NCBI RefSeq assembly: GCF_000372725.1
Contig: NW_005196021.1
Coordinates: 812,910 to 876,909 of the forward strand
Direction: 5' to 3'
Source: Emiliania huxleyi CCMP1516
Taxonomy: Eukaryota; Haptophyta; Isochrysidales; Noelaerhabdaceae
Length of the DNA stretch: 64,000 nt
The notes beneath the pieces are model-generated. The model was not told the DNA's origin and made no database searches. It was given only the letters and a program-made list of their open reading frames with translations. Shown one piece after another: positions 20,859 through 31,685 of the stretch (positions are counted from its first letter, which is position 1; every line of letters starts with the position of its first letter). A program made the position numbers and the translations under genes.

Positions 20859-20962
20859 CTACACGGTGTTTAAAAGCGGCGATCGCGGATATTCGAAGCT
20901 CGTTTTCTTTTTCTCGCTACGGCGTGTCACTGGTGACGAACCCCTGCTCCTTGGTGCTCTCG

Positions 20963-22279
20963 ATGGCTGCGAAGCGGCGGCGGCTCGACATGGAGTCTCT
21001 GGCGCTCGAAGAGAGCGTTCAAAAGCGCATTGCTGCGTCGTATCTGATCAACTTTCGAGAGTACAGTCCGGCCGAAGCCGCCGCGGCCACCGGCTACACG
21101 CGAGCATCAGATGCAGCACTTTGGGCAAAGCGCCTGCGCTCTGCGTGCACGCCATACAAGCAATGGGGTAAGAGGCGCGGCCCTGCGCCCATCATGACCG
21201 AGCAGGACGCGGATGCGCTGGGCGAGGCGCTCTATGACGATCCAATGGGCACGGGCGTCGGCCGCGTGGACCTCAACATGCCTGACGTGAGCACGTCCAC
21301 TTTATACCGCGGGCTGATTGCGCACGATTGGCGCGTTCAGCCGCCCGTGGGCGACCTTGGGCTGGAGAATGACGCGCCAAGAAGGCAGATACGTCTCGAA
21401 TTCTGCAAGAGGGCCGCTCGACGCTCGCTTCACGTGAAGGGAACCTTCTCCGACTCAAAGTACTTTGGTGGCGGCGGCTCTTTTGTGCCAAATCCCTACG
21501 GCAAGAAGTGGGCGCGAGACGGCAAGCCCCGGTGCATAGATCTACGCAAAGCGTCCTTCAAACAGCACGTGTACGCCGCCATCACGCCGTACGGCGCGTC
21601 CGACATCTACTTTGCTACCGGGACTACCGGCATCGCGCACGGCTACTTGAAGGAGCGCAACGTGAAGAAGTCCGCGCTGAAGGCGGCCGCCCAGGCACTT
21701 GGCCTCGACGTGTCGGGAACAAAGGCCTCGATCATGGAGCGCCTCTTGCAGCATGCGGGCGGCGATCCGGACAACCCCAGCCTCGTCGCCCATCTGGGCT
21801 CACGCCCCATCCGGCCGGGCGTCGGAAACGAGGAATATGTGGATATTTTGCTTGGCCTCGGACCGTACAGTGGCCAGAAGGGGCTCCTGCGGGATTGCCA
21901 GGATAGATTTGCGGGGACTCGGTACGCAGACAGCTGGTGGTGGCAGCAGGATGGCGCGAGCGTGCACACGCAAGGCCACACCGCGAGGGGCGAGGCGACG
22001 GCCGAGGCGATCAAGTCGGTGGCGCCGAACCAAACCACGGACTGGCCGTCACGGTCGCCTGATTTGTCGTTGATTGAAAGCACTTGGGCATACGCCGAGC
22101 GGCTGCTGTGGACCGATTACAGAGACCAGTGGACCGACGCGGCTTCGATGCGCGAGGCGCTGAAGAAGCTCTGGCGTGAGCGCATCACGCCAGAGTACTG
22201 TAAGAACTTGTTCGGCTCGTGGGAGGGGCGGCGGCGGGGGTGTATCGAGGTGGGCGGCGGGAAAGTGAAGGGGCGTTAG
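20963..22279 (+). CDS. Tc1/mariner (IS630-like) DDE transposase with a SAP-like insertion
   Basis: 438 aa from the ATG at 20963. It cuts and pastes its own element. The N-terminal 110 residues form a helix-turn-helix-like DNA-binding part. The catalytic triad is visible: D in FSDSKYF (about residue 164), D in WQQDGASVHT (about 330) and E in DWPSRSPDLSLIEST (about 372). The last two are separated by 41 residues (DD41E). Between the first and second D lies KKSALKAAAQALGLDVSGTK (about 234-253), continuing IMERLL, which matches the SAP DNA-binding helix-extended-helix pattern. The frame is intact and all catalytic residues are present, so the copy could be active. Weak inverted repeats (GTCACTGGTGA at 20926, TCACCAGTGAC at 22366) may be its ends. 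Confidence 0.9.
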   Translation: MAAKRRRLDMESLALEESVQKRIAASYLINFREYSPAEAAAATGYTRASDAALWAKRLRSACTPYKQWGKRRGPAPIMTEQDADALGEALYDDPMGTGVGRVDLNMPDVSTSTLYRGLIAHDWRVQPPVGDLGLENDAPRRQIRLEFCKRAARRSLHVKGTFSDSKYFGGGGSFVPNPYGKKWARDGKPRCIDLRKASFKQHVYAAITPYGASDIYFATGTTGIAHGYLKERNVKKSALKAAAQALGLDVSGTKASIMERLLQHAGGDPDNPSLVAHLGSRPIRPGVGNEEYVDILLGLGPYSGQKGLLRDCQDRFAGTRYADSWWWQQDGASVHTQGHTARGEATAEAIKSVAPNQTTDWPSRSPDLSLIESTWAYAERLLWTDYRDQWTDAASMREALKKLWRERITPEYCKNLFGSWEGRRRGCIEVGGGKVKGR

Positions 22280-22394
22280 TGTGATTCACGCATGCTCTCA
22301 TGACAGCTGTAAAAATTCCGCCTCCCATGGTATGCGACAGCAAGAGCGATGTGTGTTCTGCCGCCTCACCAGTGACCGAGCGGGGGGCCGAGGG

Positions 22395-23490
22395 GCGGAG
22401 AGCTCAAGGTGGCGACGGAGCGCCGACGGCGGCGATGCGCTTGCGGATCAAAGCTGCGGCATGTGTGCTGGAGAGGGGGCGCCTCCCGTCCACCGGGTGC
22501 GATCCGGGTCGGCTATCGACTCGCTCTTGCGTCGCGGCGCTTTGCTACGGTGCTTGGCGGGAGTCAGGGTGCGACGCCGAGCCCTCTCGCTCTGAGCGTC
22601 GAGGCTCGGAGTCAAGCCTGACGGTTCACGCTCTCTCCTCCCGCACAGAGTTCGCATTTACGGCCGTGGCGCCGCTACTACCCACCATGACGACGGTGGG
22701 GTCGGGGGTGGCGATCGGTAGTCCGGCGATCTCGAGTGCTGGTGGCGGCCGATCCGGTCTCGAGGGGCCGAGAGCTCAAGGTGGCGACGGAGCGCCGACG
22801 GCGGCGATGCGCTTTCGGATCAAAGCTGCGGCATGTGTGTTGGAGAAGGGGCGCCTCCCGTCCACCGGGTGCGATCCGGGTCGGCTATCGACTCGCTCTT
22901 GCGTCACGGCTCTGTTGCTACGGTGCTTGGCGGGAGTCAGGGTGCGACGCCGAGCCCTCTCGCTCTGAGCGTCGAGGCTCGGAGTCAAGCCTGACGGTTC
23001 ACGCTCTCTCCTCCTTCACAGAGTTCGCATTCACGGCCGTGGCGCCGCTACTACCCACCATGACGACGGTGGGGTCGGGGGTGGCGATCGGTAGTCCGGC
23101 GATCTCGAGTGCTGGTGGCAGCCGATCCGGGCTCGAGCGGGGCGGAGAGCTCAAGGTGGCGACGGAGCGCCGACGGCGGCGATGCGCTTTCGGATCAAAG
23201 CTGCGGCATGTGTGCTGGAGAGGGGGCGCCTCCCGTCCACCGGGTGCGATCCGGGTCGGCTATCGACTCGCTCTTGCGTCACGGCTCTGTTGCTACGGTG
23301 CTTGGCGGGAGTCAGGGTGTGGGACGCCGAGCCCTCTCGCTCTGAGCGTCGAGGCTCGGAGTCAAGACTGACGGTTCACGCTCTCTCCGCCCGCGCAGTG
23401 TTCGCATTCACGGCCGTGGCGCCGCTACTACCCACCATGACGACGGTGGGGTCGGGGGTGGCGATCGGTAGTCCGGCGATCTCGAGTGCT
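22395..23490 (+). repeat. Satellite array, right side (about 3 units of 371-375 bp)
   Basis: Unit starts are at about 22408, 22779 and 23154. Units are about 95% alike, with small indels such as GTGTGGGAC against GTGCGAC. The array ends at about 23490 and is followed by unrelated sequence (CAC- and CACA-rich, to 23640). Together with 20059-20614 it brackets the transposase. Confidence 0.92.
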
Positions 23491-23499
23491 GTGGTTTTA

Positions 23500-24140
23500 C
23501 CTCACACCCATGGTCTCACAGTGTGCCGGCAGTCGCCGAGTCGCCGAGCAGTGTCGCTCACACAAGCGGCAGCACAAGTGACTGAGGGCCAGTGAGGGCG
23601 AGCCCATCGCTGTCACAGCTGTGGCAGCCGCACAGTAGGGGCTGTGTCAACTTGTGCAGAGTGTGTGAGCAGCAGAGGAGCTGCTCTCCAGGCTTCTGTC
23701 GCAAAGAGCTGCATGCCACCGAAAGCGCTGTCGAGGTTCGCCGAGCGCGGCGAAATCCGGGGACACCGTCACCGACGAGCGCGTTGGAGTATTCACGCTC
23801 CGGCGGCCACACACGCACACGCAGCGCCGTGCCTCGTCCACAGTGAAACCCACCTCCAGGAGACCAGAAGACGTGCGAGGTCCGAGGTGCGTCTGTGGAG
23901 AGCTGGGGCAGTTGATTTAAAAAATGACAAGCGCGCGGGTAGCCCACGCCGCCCACCACGCGAGAATTCTACGCGAGATCGCGGCGTCATACCCGTCCGG
24001 TCGCCGGGCCCGCTTTGTCGTCGCCGCGACGCTCCTCGGCGTGGCCTACGCGCGGGACGTGCATGTCGGGCGTCGAGACGCCGAGGCGTCGAGACGCTTC
24101 GGCGGCGGGGGACTCGAGAGGGTGGGTGTTGGTGCGCGGA
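23500..24140. other. Intergenic, no gene recognised
   Basis: I see no convincing gene. There are some GAGACGCCGAGGCGTCGAGACG-type short palindromes near 24073, cut here to their core GACGCCGAGGCGTC. Confidence 0.4.
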
Positions 24141-24142
24141 GG

Positions 24143-25173
24143 TCAGCAGGGCGTGGCGCGAGGGGAGTGCGCGCCTGCGCTCGCCGCTGCGTACCGCGCG
24201 GCTACGAAGAAGTAGTCGGAGAGGCGGTTGAGGTAGACACCAACCTCGGCCGGGCAATCCCCTGCCTCAACCAGCGGCACCACGCAGCGCTCCGAGCGGC
24301 GGCAGACGGCGCGAGACAGGTGGAGGGCGGCCGCCGGCGCGCCGCCGCCCGGCAGAATGAAGACGGTGAGGGGAGGAAGCTGCGCATCCATCGTGTCGAT
24401 GCGCGCCTGGCGCCAAGGTGTGGAGGTGTGCGGCGGCGGAGGCTGTGGCGGGGGCGGGAGTGCGACACACAGTGGCAACGTGCGGTGTGAGCGGTTGGTG
24501 GAGGGTGTGGTGGAAAGTGCGGAGGAGAAGACAGCAGGGAGCGGAGTCGGAGAGCGGCGCGGCACGCCTCGAGCACGCTCGCCTCGGCGGCGCCGTCGAT
24601 CCCGACGCGCTGCAGGTGCTTCTCCGACGACGAGGTCTGCGGCGTCGCAATCGCAGAGCCCACGTCGAGCAGCAGCCGCTGTGCGCCCTCGAGCTGAGGC
24701 AGCAGCCACCGCAGGCCAGCCGGGCCGGGAGCGGGCGCCACGCTCGCCTCCACGGCCTCCTCCTTGGCGCATCCCGCCGCACCCTCCTCGCAGTGCGCAC
24801 GCGCGAGGCCGATGGCCGCGCTCAGTTCGTCGACCGCGCCGAGCGCATCAAAGACCACATCGTCCTGGCGCGACAGCGGTGAGCGTGGCGCTCACCCGAG
24901 CACGGTGGATGGTCGCTAGTTGTTGTGAAGCCGCAGCGCTTCCTCCTCGGGGCTGCGAGCGGCGAGCGGGCGCTGCGAGCGCGCTGTGCGCGGCGCTGTG
25001 CGGGCGCGGTGAGGCACCTTGCGCCGCCGCTCGCCGTTGAAGAGGGACGACTTGCCCTTGTCCCCGGTGCGCGTGTAGACGGTGAAGCCGGTGCGTGTGA
25101 AGCCGCGCAGCGCTGGCGTGGCGGCTGAGAGGCGCTGGCCCGAGCGGGCGAGGGAGCTGAGAGCAGCGCGCAT
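24143..25173 (-). CDS. MMAB: Cob(I)alamin adenosyltransferase (PduO/MMAB type), 3 exons
   Basis: Model: complement(24143..24406, 24568..24864, 25018..25173), 238 aa. It transfers the adenosyl group of ATP to cob(I)alamin, making adenosylcobalamin for methylmalonyl-CoA mutase, usually in mitochondria. Family signatures in order: [17 protein letters not shown] (residues 33-49; binds ATP), [48 protein letters not shown] and [18 protein letters not shown]. The first 30 residues are basic and Ser/Ala-rich, consistent with a mitochondrial presequence. Intron 1 (24865..25017) is GT-AG. Intron 2 (24407..24567) is GC-AG, with AGGCG at both junctions. The length is normal for the family. It implies that the organism uses, and probably imports, vitamin B12. 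Confidence 0.93.
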
Positions 25174-25232
25174 ATTCTTACATGGTCGCTCTCGCCCTCC
25201 ACCTTGTGCCGCGAAATGTCGGCGATTTCTCG

Positions 25233-26658
25233 TCTGGATCAGAGCTTGGCAACCTTGCTTTCACGACCGTGAAATCAAGTACGTATCGCAAGAACGTGGG
25301 CGGAAATGCCCCCAGCCCACACGCCCTTGCTGACGACACGCCAGCGCCCCTCGCGTACGTGCGCCTCAGCTCAACCACGGACGTACTTCGACACTACGTA
25401 CGTACTGTCAAAACAGGGACGTACATACATGCAAGTACGACCTTACTCCTCAAATTTTCTCTTCGGCTCGCTCCGCTCGCTTCTGTGCGCAAGAGCCGGT
25501 CCTCGCGCCGGACGTCGGCGGCTCCTGGCCCTATCCTGGCCCTAATCTACGCAGAGAACCCAGCCGGGGCGGCCGCCGTAGCCCTCGGCCCAAACGTATC
25601 CCTGGCCGTTCACCAGCGGCGCGTTCTCCGCAGCCGCTGCACGGTCTCGTCAGTCAGCAGCGTCTTCGACTGGCGGTCCTCGATCATGGCCGCCTGATGA
25701 TATTTAAGCGCTCGGAGCACTTGTTAAGATGTACACAAACAGCGCACCCACGGCGCACCCACCCCACCCTCCCAACGCCGACCTCGAGAGCGCCCCCCCC
25801 CCCCCACCCACACACAACCACCCGCCGCCGCCGCCGCAGCGCTTCAGACCTCATCCGACCATATCTTGAAGTGCTTCTTCTTGAAGTGCCTACGAGACCG
25901 CACGAGGTAAGAGGAGTTGGGGGACATCTCAAACAGGCAATCTGGAAATGGGGGTGTGGGGCCGTCGGCTGGCAGGGGGTTTTGCGCACGAGCTCCAAAT
26001 GTTGCCGTTGTTGGGGAAGGTCAAGAGCTCGCCGCACGGGACCACCGTTCCGCGTGGTCCAGCCGTCGGGCAAAGGCAGCGCCACTGCTTCGTACCAACA
26101 GCCGCCCCCTTTTGGCAGACGCCAAAGGACCACATCTTGCCGGGCGCAGAACCCTTGGGCATCGTGGGTGCGATGTAGTCGTCGGTCTTGCAGCGGGAGG
26201 CGGCCCACTGCTCTGCAGTGCAGCCTTTCCACTCCGGCCGGGACTGCTTCCACGGCTGGTACGACGGCATTGCCACCTCGGGGCCGGACGCAGCCGCCTG
26301 CGGCGGCGCCGGCGCGCCCGCGGGTAGTGCCGCTGTCCGCTGGTCAGAGCCGTCTGCCGCCTCGCCCGCGCCGGCGGCCGCGGGCGCCGCTGCATCGGCG
26401 GGCGGAAAGTACGCGTGCAGGCGAAGGAGGCGGAGCGTGTCTTTGCCACAGCCAATAAGAACGTGCGAGTACGGTCTTGTTTTGGGCAAAACAAGAACGT
26501 GATTGCATCACTCGCTAAGGACGTGAAAACAAGGCCTTCCCCAGGGCAAGTACGTACTTATCTCTGAAAATTTTCTTCGCGCGCTTACGCGCGCGACTAG
26601 TTCACGCCCTACGGGCGTGTGGCCTGCGGCCACTAAGGTTGCCAAGCTCTGGTCTGGA
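25233..26658. mobile_element. 1.4-kb segment with inverted 24-bp ends
   Basis: TCTGGATCAGAGCTTGGCAA (continuing CCTT) at 25233 is mirrored by AAGGTTGCCAAGCTCTGGTC (continuing TGGA) at 26635. A small gene lies between the ends. Each end is also followed inwards by GTACGT-rich and TTTTCTTCG...GCTCGC-like sequence. This could be a transposon or a captured segment. I see no clear target-site duplication. Confidence 0.45.
25844..26270 (-). CDS. Small Cys/Trp-rich protein of unknown function
   Basis: Model: complement(25844..25941, 25988..26270), 126 aa, ATG at 26270. It is not recognised. Cys and Trp are regularly placed (WKGCTAEQW, SRCK, WSFGVCQKG, WRCLCP, VPCGE, NNGNIWSS), suggesting a small zinc- or disulfide-stabilised fold. 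The C-terminal exon is basic (VRSRRHFKKKHFKIWSDEV). The proposed 46-nt GC-AG intron is unusually short, and I infer it because both parts look coding and join in frame. Upstream coding is possible: the frame stays open to about 26489, though without an ATG. The gene lies between the inverted ends at 25233 and 26635, so it may be cargo of a mobile segment. Another short minus-strand exon (NAPLVNGQGYVWAEGYGGRP, about 25550-25640) lies downstream. Confidence 0.4.
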
Positions 26659-26659
26659 T

Positions 26660-27730
26660 ACTCTCTCGAGGTTCTCGAGGTGGATATCCTTTGACCGCGT
26701 CTGGATACTCTGTATAGACCCCGTCGGCAAAGATTTTTCCCCTCCGTGTGCGTGTGGGCTGCGCGTTGGTGCCCCCTTGCGTGGTGTCTCGCGACGCAGG
26801 TTAACTTTTTAACGTCCTAACCCCGTGAGCCGTGGCCCGTGCGGTGCGCGACTGTACATGTAGCCGTGTTCAGCTAGGGCCCGTTTTTTTTTGCTGTGAC
26901 CGCATTCGGTCAGTACGGTACCAGGGCGTCAAAATGAGCAAAAACGGATGTCACATGCAATTCCTCGTTGAAAACTACCGCTAGGAAGTGGTCTCCCACT
27001 CCCGAAGCCGAACTTTTAGTGACGCGCCCGTTTCGTACGTCCGTTCGCGTTCCCTACGGGGTGAGGACCTTAATCCTTATTGGTGACTAGATTTCAAGCT
27101 CGGACGAAGGAACATAAATATCTTAACGGCCAGGGGGGGGTGTTGAGAAACACCCAGGGGTGTGCCGAAGCACATACCTACGTTTCTCGAGGCCATTATA
27201 ATGCCGGCACTCACGGCAGGGTTCCCTAACGGGCGGGTCATTTAACGCATTCATACTCAATGTGGCGCAATATGTCGTGGATATCCTGGCTCACAAACGC
27301 ATCCGTCGTCATCGACTTGTTGAACACATCCAGAGTAACTCGATGTTGAACCCCATGCCTTTGGGGATGGGGTGTCAAACGGAAGGGCGGTGAGGATCAC
27401 AACCGGACCCGCAGGTGCCTGCCAAACTCCAGGCGTGCTTGGTGAGGTTGGTGTGGCTCGCCAAGGGCGTCCGCAGAATGCAGCACTGCATGTGCGCAAT
27501 AACAAAATACAAAAACTTCTGTTTTTCATGATAAGGTGGTTGACCTGACCTCAGAATCACTCCGCTGTCCCGGGATGTCATCCTATCGTGCGTCATGCTC
27601 ATGGCTCATGCTACACTTCGTGAGATTTGCTATGCCGTGCAGCGAGCTGAAAAACGAGCATCCAGGATGCAGAAAATTCCGAATTCGAGCGCGAACCAGA
27701 GGCACCCAAGGCCTCCAGGCCGAAGTACTA
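26660..27730. other. Intergenic, AT-richer, no gene recognised
   Basis: I see no protein gene that I can defend. The part 26700-27250 is less GC-rich than its surroundings and contains short hairpins, such as GAAACACCCAGGGGTGTGCC. I looked for rRNA, snRNA and tRNA signatures and found none. A minus-strand frame at 27375-27602 (...KQKFLYFVIAHMQCC...) may be an exon of an unknown gene. Confidence 0.35.
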
Positions 27731-27733
27731 CGG

Positions 27734-28373
27734 TTACAGCTGACGTCGGGCGTGCGGGATGCGAGCCGTTACCCGATAATCATGATGGACGATGCCGTCG
27801 ATGGGGAAGGGCTCGTCGAGTGCCGCCGGGGCGATCATGTAGCGTCGCGTGGAGAGTGTGTGGGGGATGTTGAGTGGGGATCCACAGCGGGCTGCGACAA
27901 CCGCTGCCACGTCCTGCTTGGCTGCTCACTGAGGAGGATGCTACGGAGGAGATGCTCACTGGGGAGGAGATGCTCACTGGGGAGGAGATGCACCACCCTT
28001 TGAGGCCCGCCGGCCGCCTCATGGTGGCATTACGCTCGGTGACATTCCACACGAGACCCTGCTGCACGAGTGCGCTGTACGCGCCCTTGACCTTTGGGAA
28101 CCGAGTCGTGCAATCGTCAGCAACGAGTTTGCCGGTGGGCGCCACCGTCGAGTAGGCGAAGCAAAGGTCATGTGCGGGAGTGGAGCCGTCGTGCCCGCCG
28201 TCAACAAACCAAAGGTCACAGCGCGGCGTGCGACCTGCGTGCACGTCCTTAGCGAAAGCAGGCAGCGTCACCTGCGTAGTGCCGCGGTGGAATGTCAGGC
28301 GCCCTGGGAACTGCGCCTGCAGCCATGCCTCGGAGGCGTTGGACCATGCCAACCACCCCCGACCCAGGCACAT
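27734..28373 (-). CDS. Class I SAM-dependent methyltransferase-like protein, model incomplete
   Basis: The exon from 28373 downward reads SEAWLQAQFPGRLTFHRGTT, then CDLWFVDGGHDGSTPAHDL, then APTGKLVADDC and KVKGAYSALVQQGLV. The pattern [LW]xFVDGGHD...D...(A)P.G...DD....GV..A is typical of class I methyltransferases of the Methyltransf_24 type, where D and H lie near the SAM-binding region. A C-terminal exon (RYMIAPAALDEPFPIDGIVH, ending at the TAA at 27734-27736) joins after an intron whose ends I cannot fix (about 27900-27995; it contains two 18-bp GAGATGCTCACTGGGGAG units). The usual N-terminal glycine-rich SAM motif is not in this model, so upstream exons are probably missing. Substrate unknown. 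Confidence 0.5.
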
Positions 28374-28887
28374 ACGCGCACGCGCGACAAGCACCCATCA
28401 GCCGACGCTAACTACTTACCTAATCCGCGAGAACAGGCCTCGCAGCCCCCTGGCTTTGCACGGCAGACATCCGCGGTGGCTAGTGGGACACCTAGCTGCA
28501 CAAATGGGCAGCCAGCACTAGTAACGGTGAGGAGGATCCAAGGGCCGGTCTCCCGGAAGGAGTGGCACGTATCTTCAGCCCCCCATGCGAGAGGGACCCC
28601 CCAGTGTTCGCGCTCTGAACCTTGATCCAGAGCCTGACCCCGCGGCGCGCCACGACACCGTGGCGGCTCGCACGCCGTGGGGGGGACGACCCCCATAAGC
28701 GCCGCAGGTACGCCCCGCTCAGCCAGGATTGCGGCGCAAGCGCACACTCACCGGCCGCGCGCAAGCGCGCGGCCGCGCCATCTCGCGCACGCGCGTCAGG
28801 CCCCAGCGTCGACTCGGCGAGCAGGATGGACCTTCGGCTGCGTGTCACCCCTATAATATTTCCAGGGATTTCTTTTGCAAGACAGGA

Positions 28888-31101
28888 ATGCTCGCCGCGA
28901 TCATCTGTGGGCCTCCTGGTGTCCTTCGGCCTCCTGCGCTCCGCTCGGGGCGAGCTGCAATGGGCCTCTCTGATCTCTTCGGCGGGAAGGCTGCCAGCGG
29001 CGCCAGCGGCGCAGCCGTCACGCTGCCAGCCGACTCCGCCCCCTCTTGGTCGGACTTGAAGGCCGCGGTCGCTGCGACCCCGGCTGGAGAAATGCTGGGA
29101 GAGGAGCGGGCGCTGCAGGCAAAGGGGCTCGGCCCGCCTCACACCGACGCCCGCTTGCGACTCTTCGGAGCCAAGTCGGAGAGCGAGGTGCGCGTGACGC
29201 TGTTCCGCGACACTGCCGCGTGGTGCCCGTACTGCCAGAAGGTGTGGCTGCTGCTGGAGGAGAAGCGGATCCCTTACAGGCTCGACAAGATCAACATGCG
29301 GAGCTACGGCGACAAGCCGCGCTGGTTCCTCGACAAGGTGCCCAACGGCCTCCTGCCGGCGATCGAGATCGACGGCAACTTCATGACGGACAGCCTGCCG
29401 ATCATGCAGGCGCTGGACCAGACATTCAGCGGTGAAGGGACGCCGAGGTGCTGGAGGGGTCGGACGGGCTCGTGTCTGTGCACAGCGTCTCTTCACACCT
29501 CCAGCTGTGAACAGGCGAGCGGCGCAGCTGGTGGCTGTAGCCGTACCTGTGCACAGCGTCTCTTCACACCTCTGGCTGTGAACAGGATGGTCCCGCCGCC
29601 CGGCCCCGAGCGCGACCGCGCCTCGAAGCTTCTCGGCCTCGAACGCGAGCTGTTTGGCGCGTGGTGCAGCCTCACCTTCCAGCCGGGCAAGGGCCTGATG
29701 GACCGCAACGAGCGCGCCTTCATGGCGACGCTCCGGCGCGTCGACGAAGCGCTCGGCGAGTCGACCGGCCCATGGTTCCTCGACTCTGCCGACCACCCCA
29801 CGCTGGTTGACCTGCAGTACGTGTCGCATGTCGAGCGGATGCTCGCGTCGGCCCTCTACTGGAAGGGGATCCAAATACGCGGCAGCGGCCGCTTCTCGAA
29901 CCTCGAGGCGTGGCTCGCCGCCTTTGAGGAGCGGCCCGCTTACCTAGCGACCAAGAGCGACTACTACACGCACGTGATGGACATCCCGCCGCAGTACGGC
30001 CCGGGCTTCTCCGTCGACGAGGCCACATCTCCCCCTATCTCCCCCCTATCTCCCCCTATCTCCCTCAAGCGGTACCTGCAGGCAATCCACCGCACCGCCC
30101 CTCACGAGCCTAGAAGCGGACTGCGCATTCCTGTCGTCCAACCAGCGCTCGAGAGGACACGCACTCCGCCGTCTTCGGCCGTATTCTGCGGTACTCGCTG
30201 CATTCGTCGCCCCTCGTATTCACGCCCGGTGCTCTGAGGACAGTCTCCACTGTACTCGTAGCCCGTGTATTCACGCGGTGCTCTCTGAGTACGCTGCACG
30301 ATGCCGCATTCACGCCCTGATGTTGGCGTGTCATCACGTAGGCGCGAGAGGCCGCTGCCGCCATTGACGGCCGCGGCGGCAGCTGGTCGCTGCCGCTCGA
30401 CTTGCAAGGGTCGGCGTTCGAGCCGCTGGCGCCGCTGCAGGCGGCGTTGGGCGACGCCGCGGCGCGGCACGAGGCCGCCCGGCGAGCTCTCGCCGGGCTG
30501 GCAAGTGCAGGGCCCGTCCGTGACCTGTTGGAGGCCTCTCTGCAGGCCGCCTTTGAGCTCGTTGCCAACCACGCCGCCGTCGTGCGCTTTGCGGCGCGCG
30601 GTACCGGCGCGCCCGGCCGGAAGCGCTTCCAGGTGCCGCGCAGGGAGACTGCTCTCTACACGGCCGACACGTCTCACACTTCGCCTCGCCTCGCCTCGCA
30701 TTGCCTCTCCTCTCCTCGCCTTGCCTCGCCTTGCCTCGCCTCGCCTGCCTCGCCTCGCCTCGCCTCTCCTACTGTCGCCGATCCGTCGCCTCTCCTACTG
30801 TCGCCACTGTCCGCGCCCACAGGCGCCGCTCGCCGATCCGTACGCCACGCCCAACGAGCAGGCCGTCGCCGCGGTGGACGTGTGCCTTCGCCACGTGGCC
30901 GCCGCGCTCATCAGCGGCGCCGAGGAGACGGCGGCCGCGGCCGAGGCCGACCTGGCGGCTGTCAAGGGCGCCGACGGCGGGCGGGCCCTCTCGGCGTGCC
31001 TCATCTACCTGCGCGACCGCATCGGCGTGCCGCGCGACATGAGCCAGCCGGCGGCCATGAACCTGCGGGCGCACCTCAACGCGCTCATTGCGCTCTGCTG
31101 A
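28888..31101 (+). CDS. Glutathione S-transferase-like protein with CPYC motif, 4 exons
   Basis: Model: join(28888..29447, 29586..30021, 30351..30632, 30823..31101), 518 aa. The thioredoxin-fold N-domain carries AAWCPYCQKVWLLLEEKRIPY (C113-P-Y-C116), then VPNGLLPAIEIDG and MTDSLPIMQALDQTF, the glutathione site of omega/lambda/DHAR-like GSTs. A helical C-domain follows (NERAFMATLRRVDEAL, WFLDSADHPTLVDL). A further Ala-rich C-terminal region of about 180 residues is not part of the usual GST. Such proteins reduce dehydroascorbate or glutathionylated substrates. The first 35 residues could be an organelle presequence, and a second ATG at 28960 is possible. Introns: GT-AG, GC-AG, GT-AG. Intron 1 holds two 36-bp copies of CTGTGCACAGCGTCTCTTCA (start), each ending GTGAACAG|G. 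Intron 3 is made of CGCCT units. Confidence 0.82.
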
Positions 31102-31680
31102 GCCCGCGCGAGTGCAGTGATAGCAACTGGATCAGCCTCGCGGGCCAGTCTGCGATGTGAGATGCGCACGAGGCGATACCCGGGTGACACGGCCACCTGC
31201 TTTGGCCTACGTTACCTCGCGCAGGCGGCATGCTACAACCGGCTGACTCACGCGTCCTGGCAGTGGCCAGGGCGCTGGGTTAGTGTAGAAATTCTGTTCA
31301 CCGTGGTAAAATTCTTCGCATGTTGTGTGAGAGTAAAAGGAGTTGCAGGTCCTAAGGAGAGATTTTGCGGCTGGCCGAGAGCCTGGTGCCTGCACGCTGC
31401 AGGCCTGGAGAGAGCACTTACTAAGCACTAACGAAGGTGAGGCGAGTAGAGCGCGCACACTTCACTTGGCTTTAGGGCGTACGTGAAAAGAGACTTAAAT
31501 TATCTTAAACTCTAAAGAGTAAAGACTAAAGTCCACAATTGGGCTTTTTGGCCAAAAAGCAACAAATCCGTAGCGCGTAGGGTCGCTTAACGGCACCCCC
31601 GTGCGGTGCCGAGCGGCGCAGGGCCGGCCAAAGGACCAAACTGGACGGGACCGTGACCGGTTTGTAGTAGTCTGACTCCC
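31102..31680. other. Intergenic, AT-richer, no gene recognised
   Basis: It holds no ORF or RNA that I can support. Base composition drops in GC at 31290-31560. The final part leads directly into a family A repeat copy. Confidence 0.4.
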
Positions 31681-31685
31681 TACAA

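Noticed and set aside
20926-22376. GTCACTGGTGA/TCACCAGTGAC as definite terminal inverted repeats of the transposon
   Set aside because: Only 11 bp, partly self-palindromic, and with no matching TA flanks; kept only as a weak candidate.
22300-23595. Several 130-220-codon plus-strand ORFs
   Set aside because: They repeat with the 371-375-bp satellite unit and appear only because each unit is GC-rich and open.
26660-27250. AT-richer block considered as rRNA, snRNA or organelle DNA
   Set aside because: No conserved rRNA or snRNA core, no tRNA and no organelle protein was seen; only short hairpins.
28412-28747. Minus-strand frame as the 5' exon of the methyltransferase-like gene
   Set aside because: It has some coding-like stretches, but I could not find a junction joining it in frame, and it lacks the expected SAM-binding motif.
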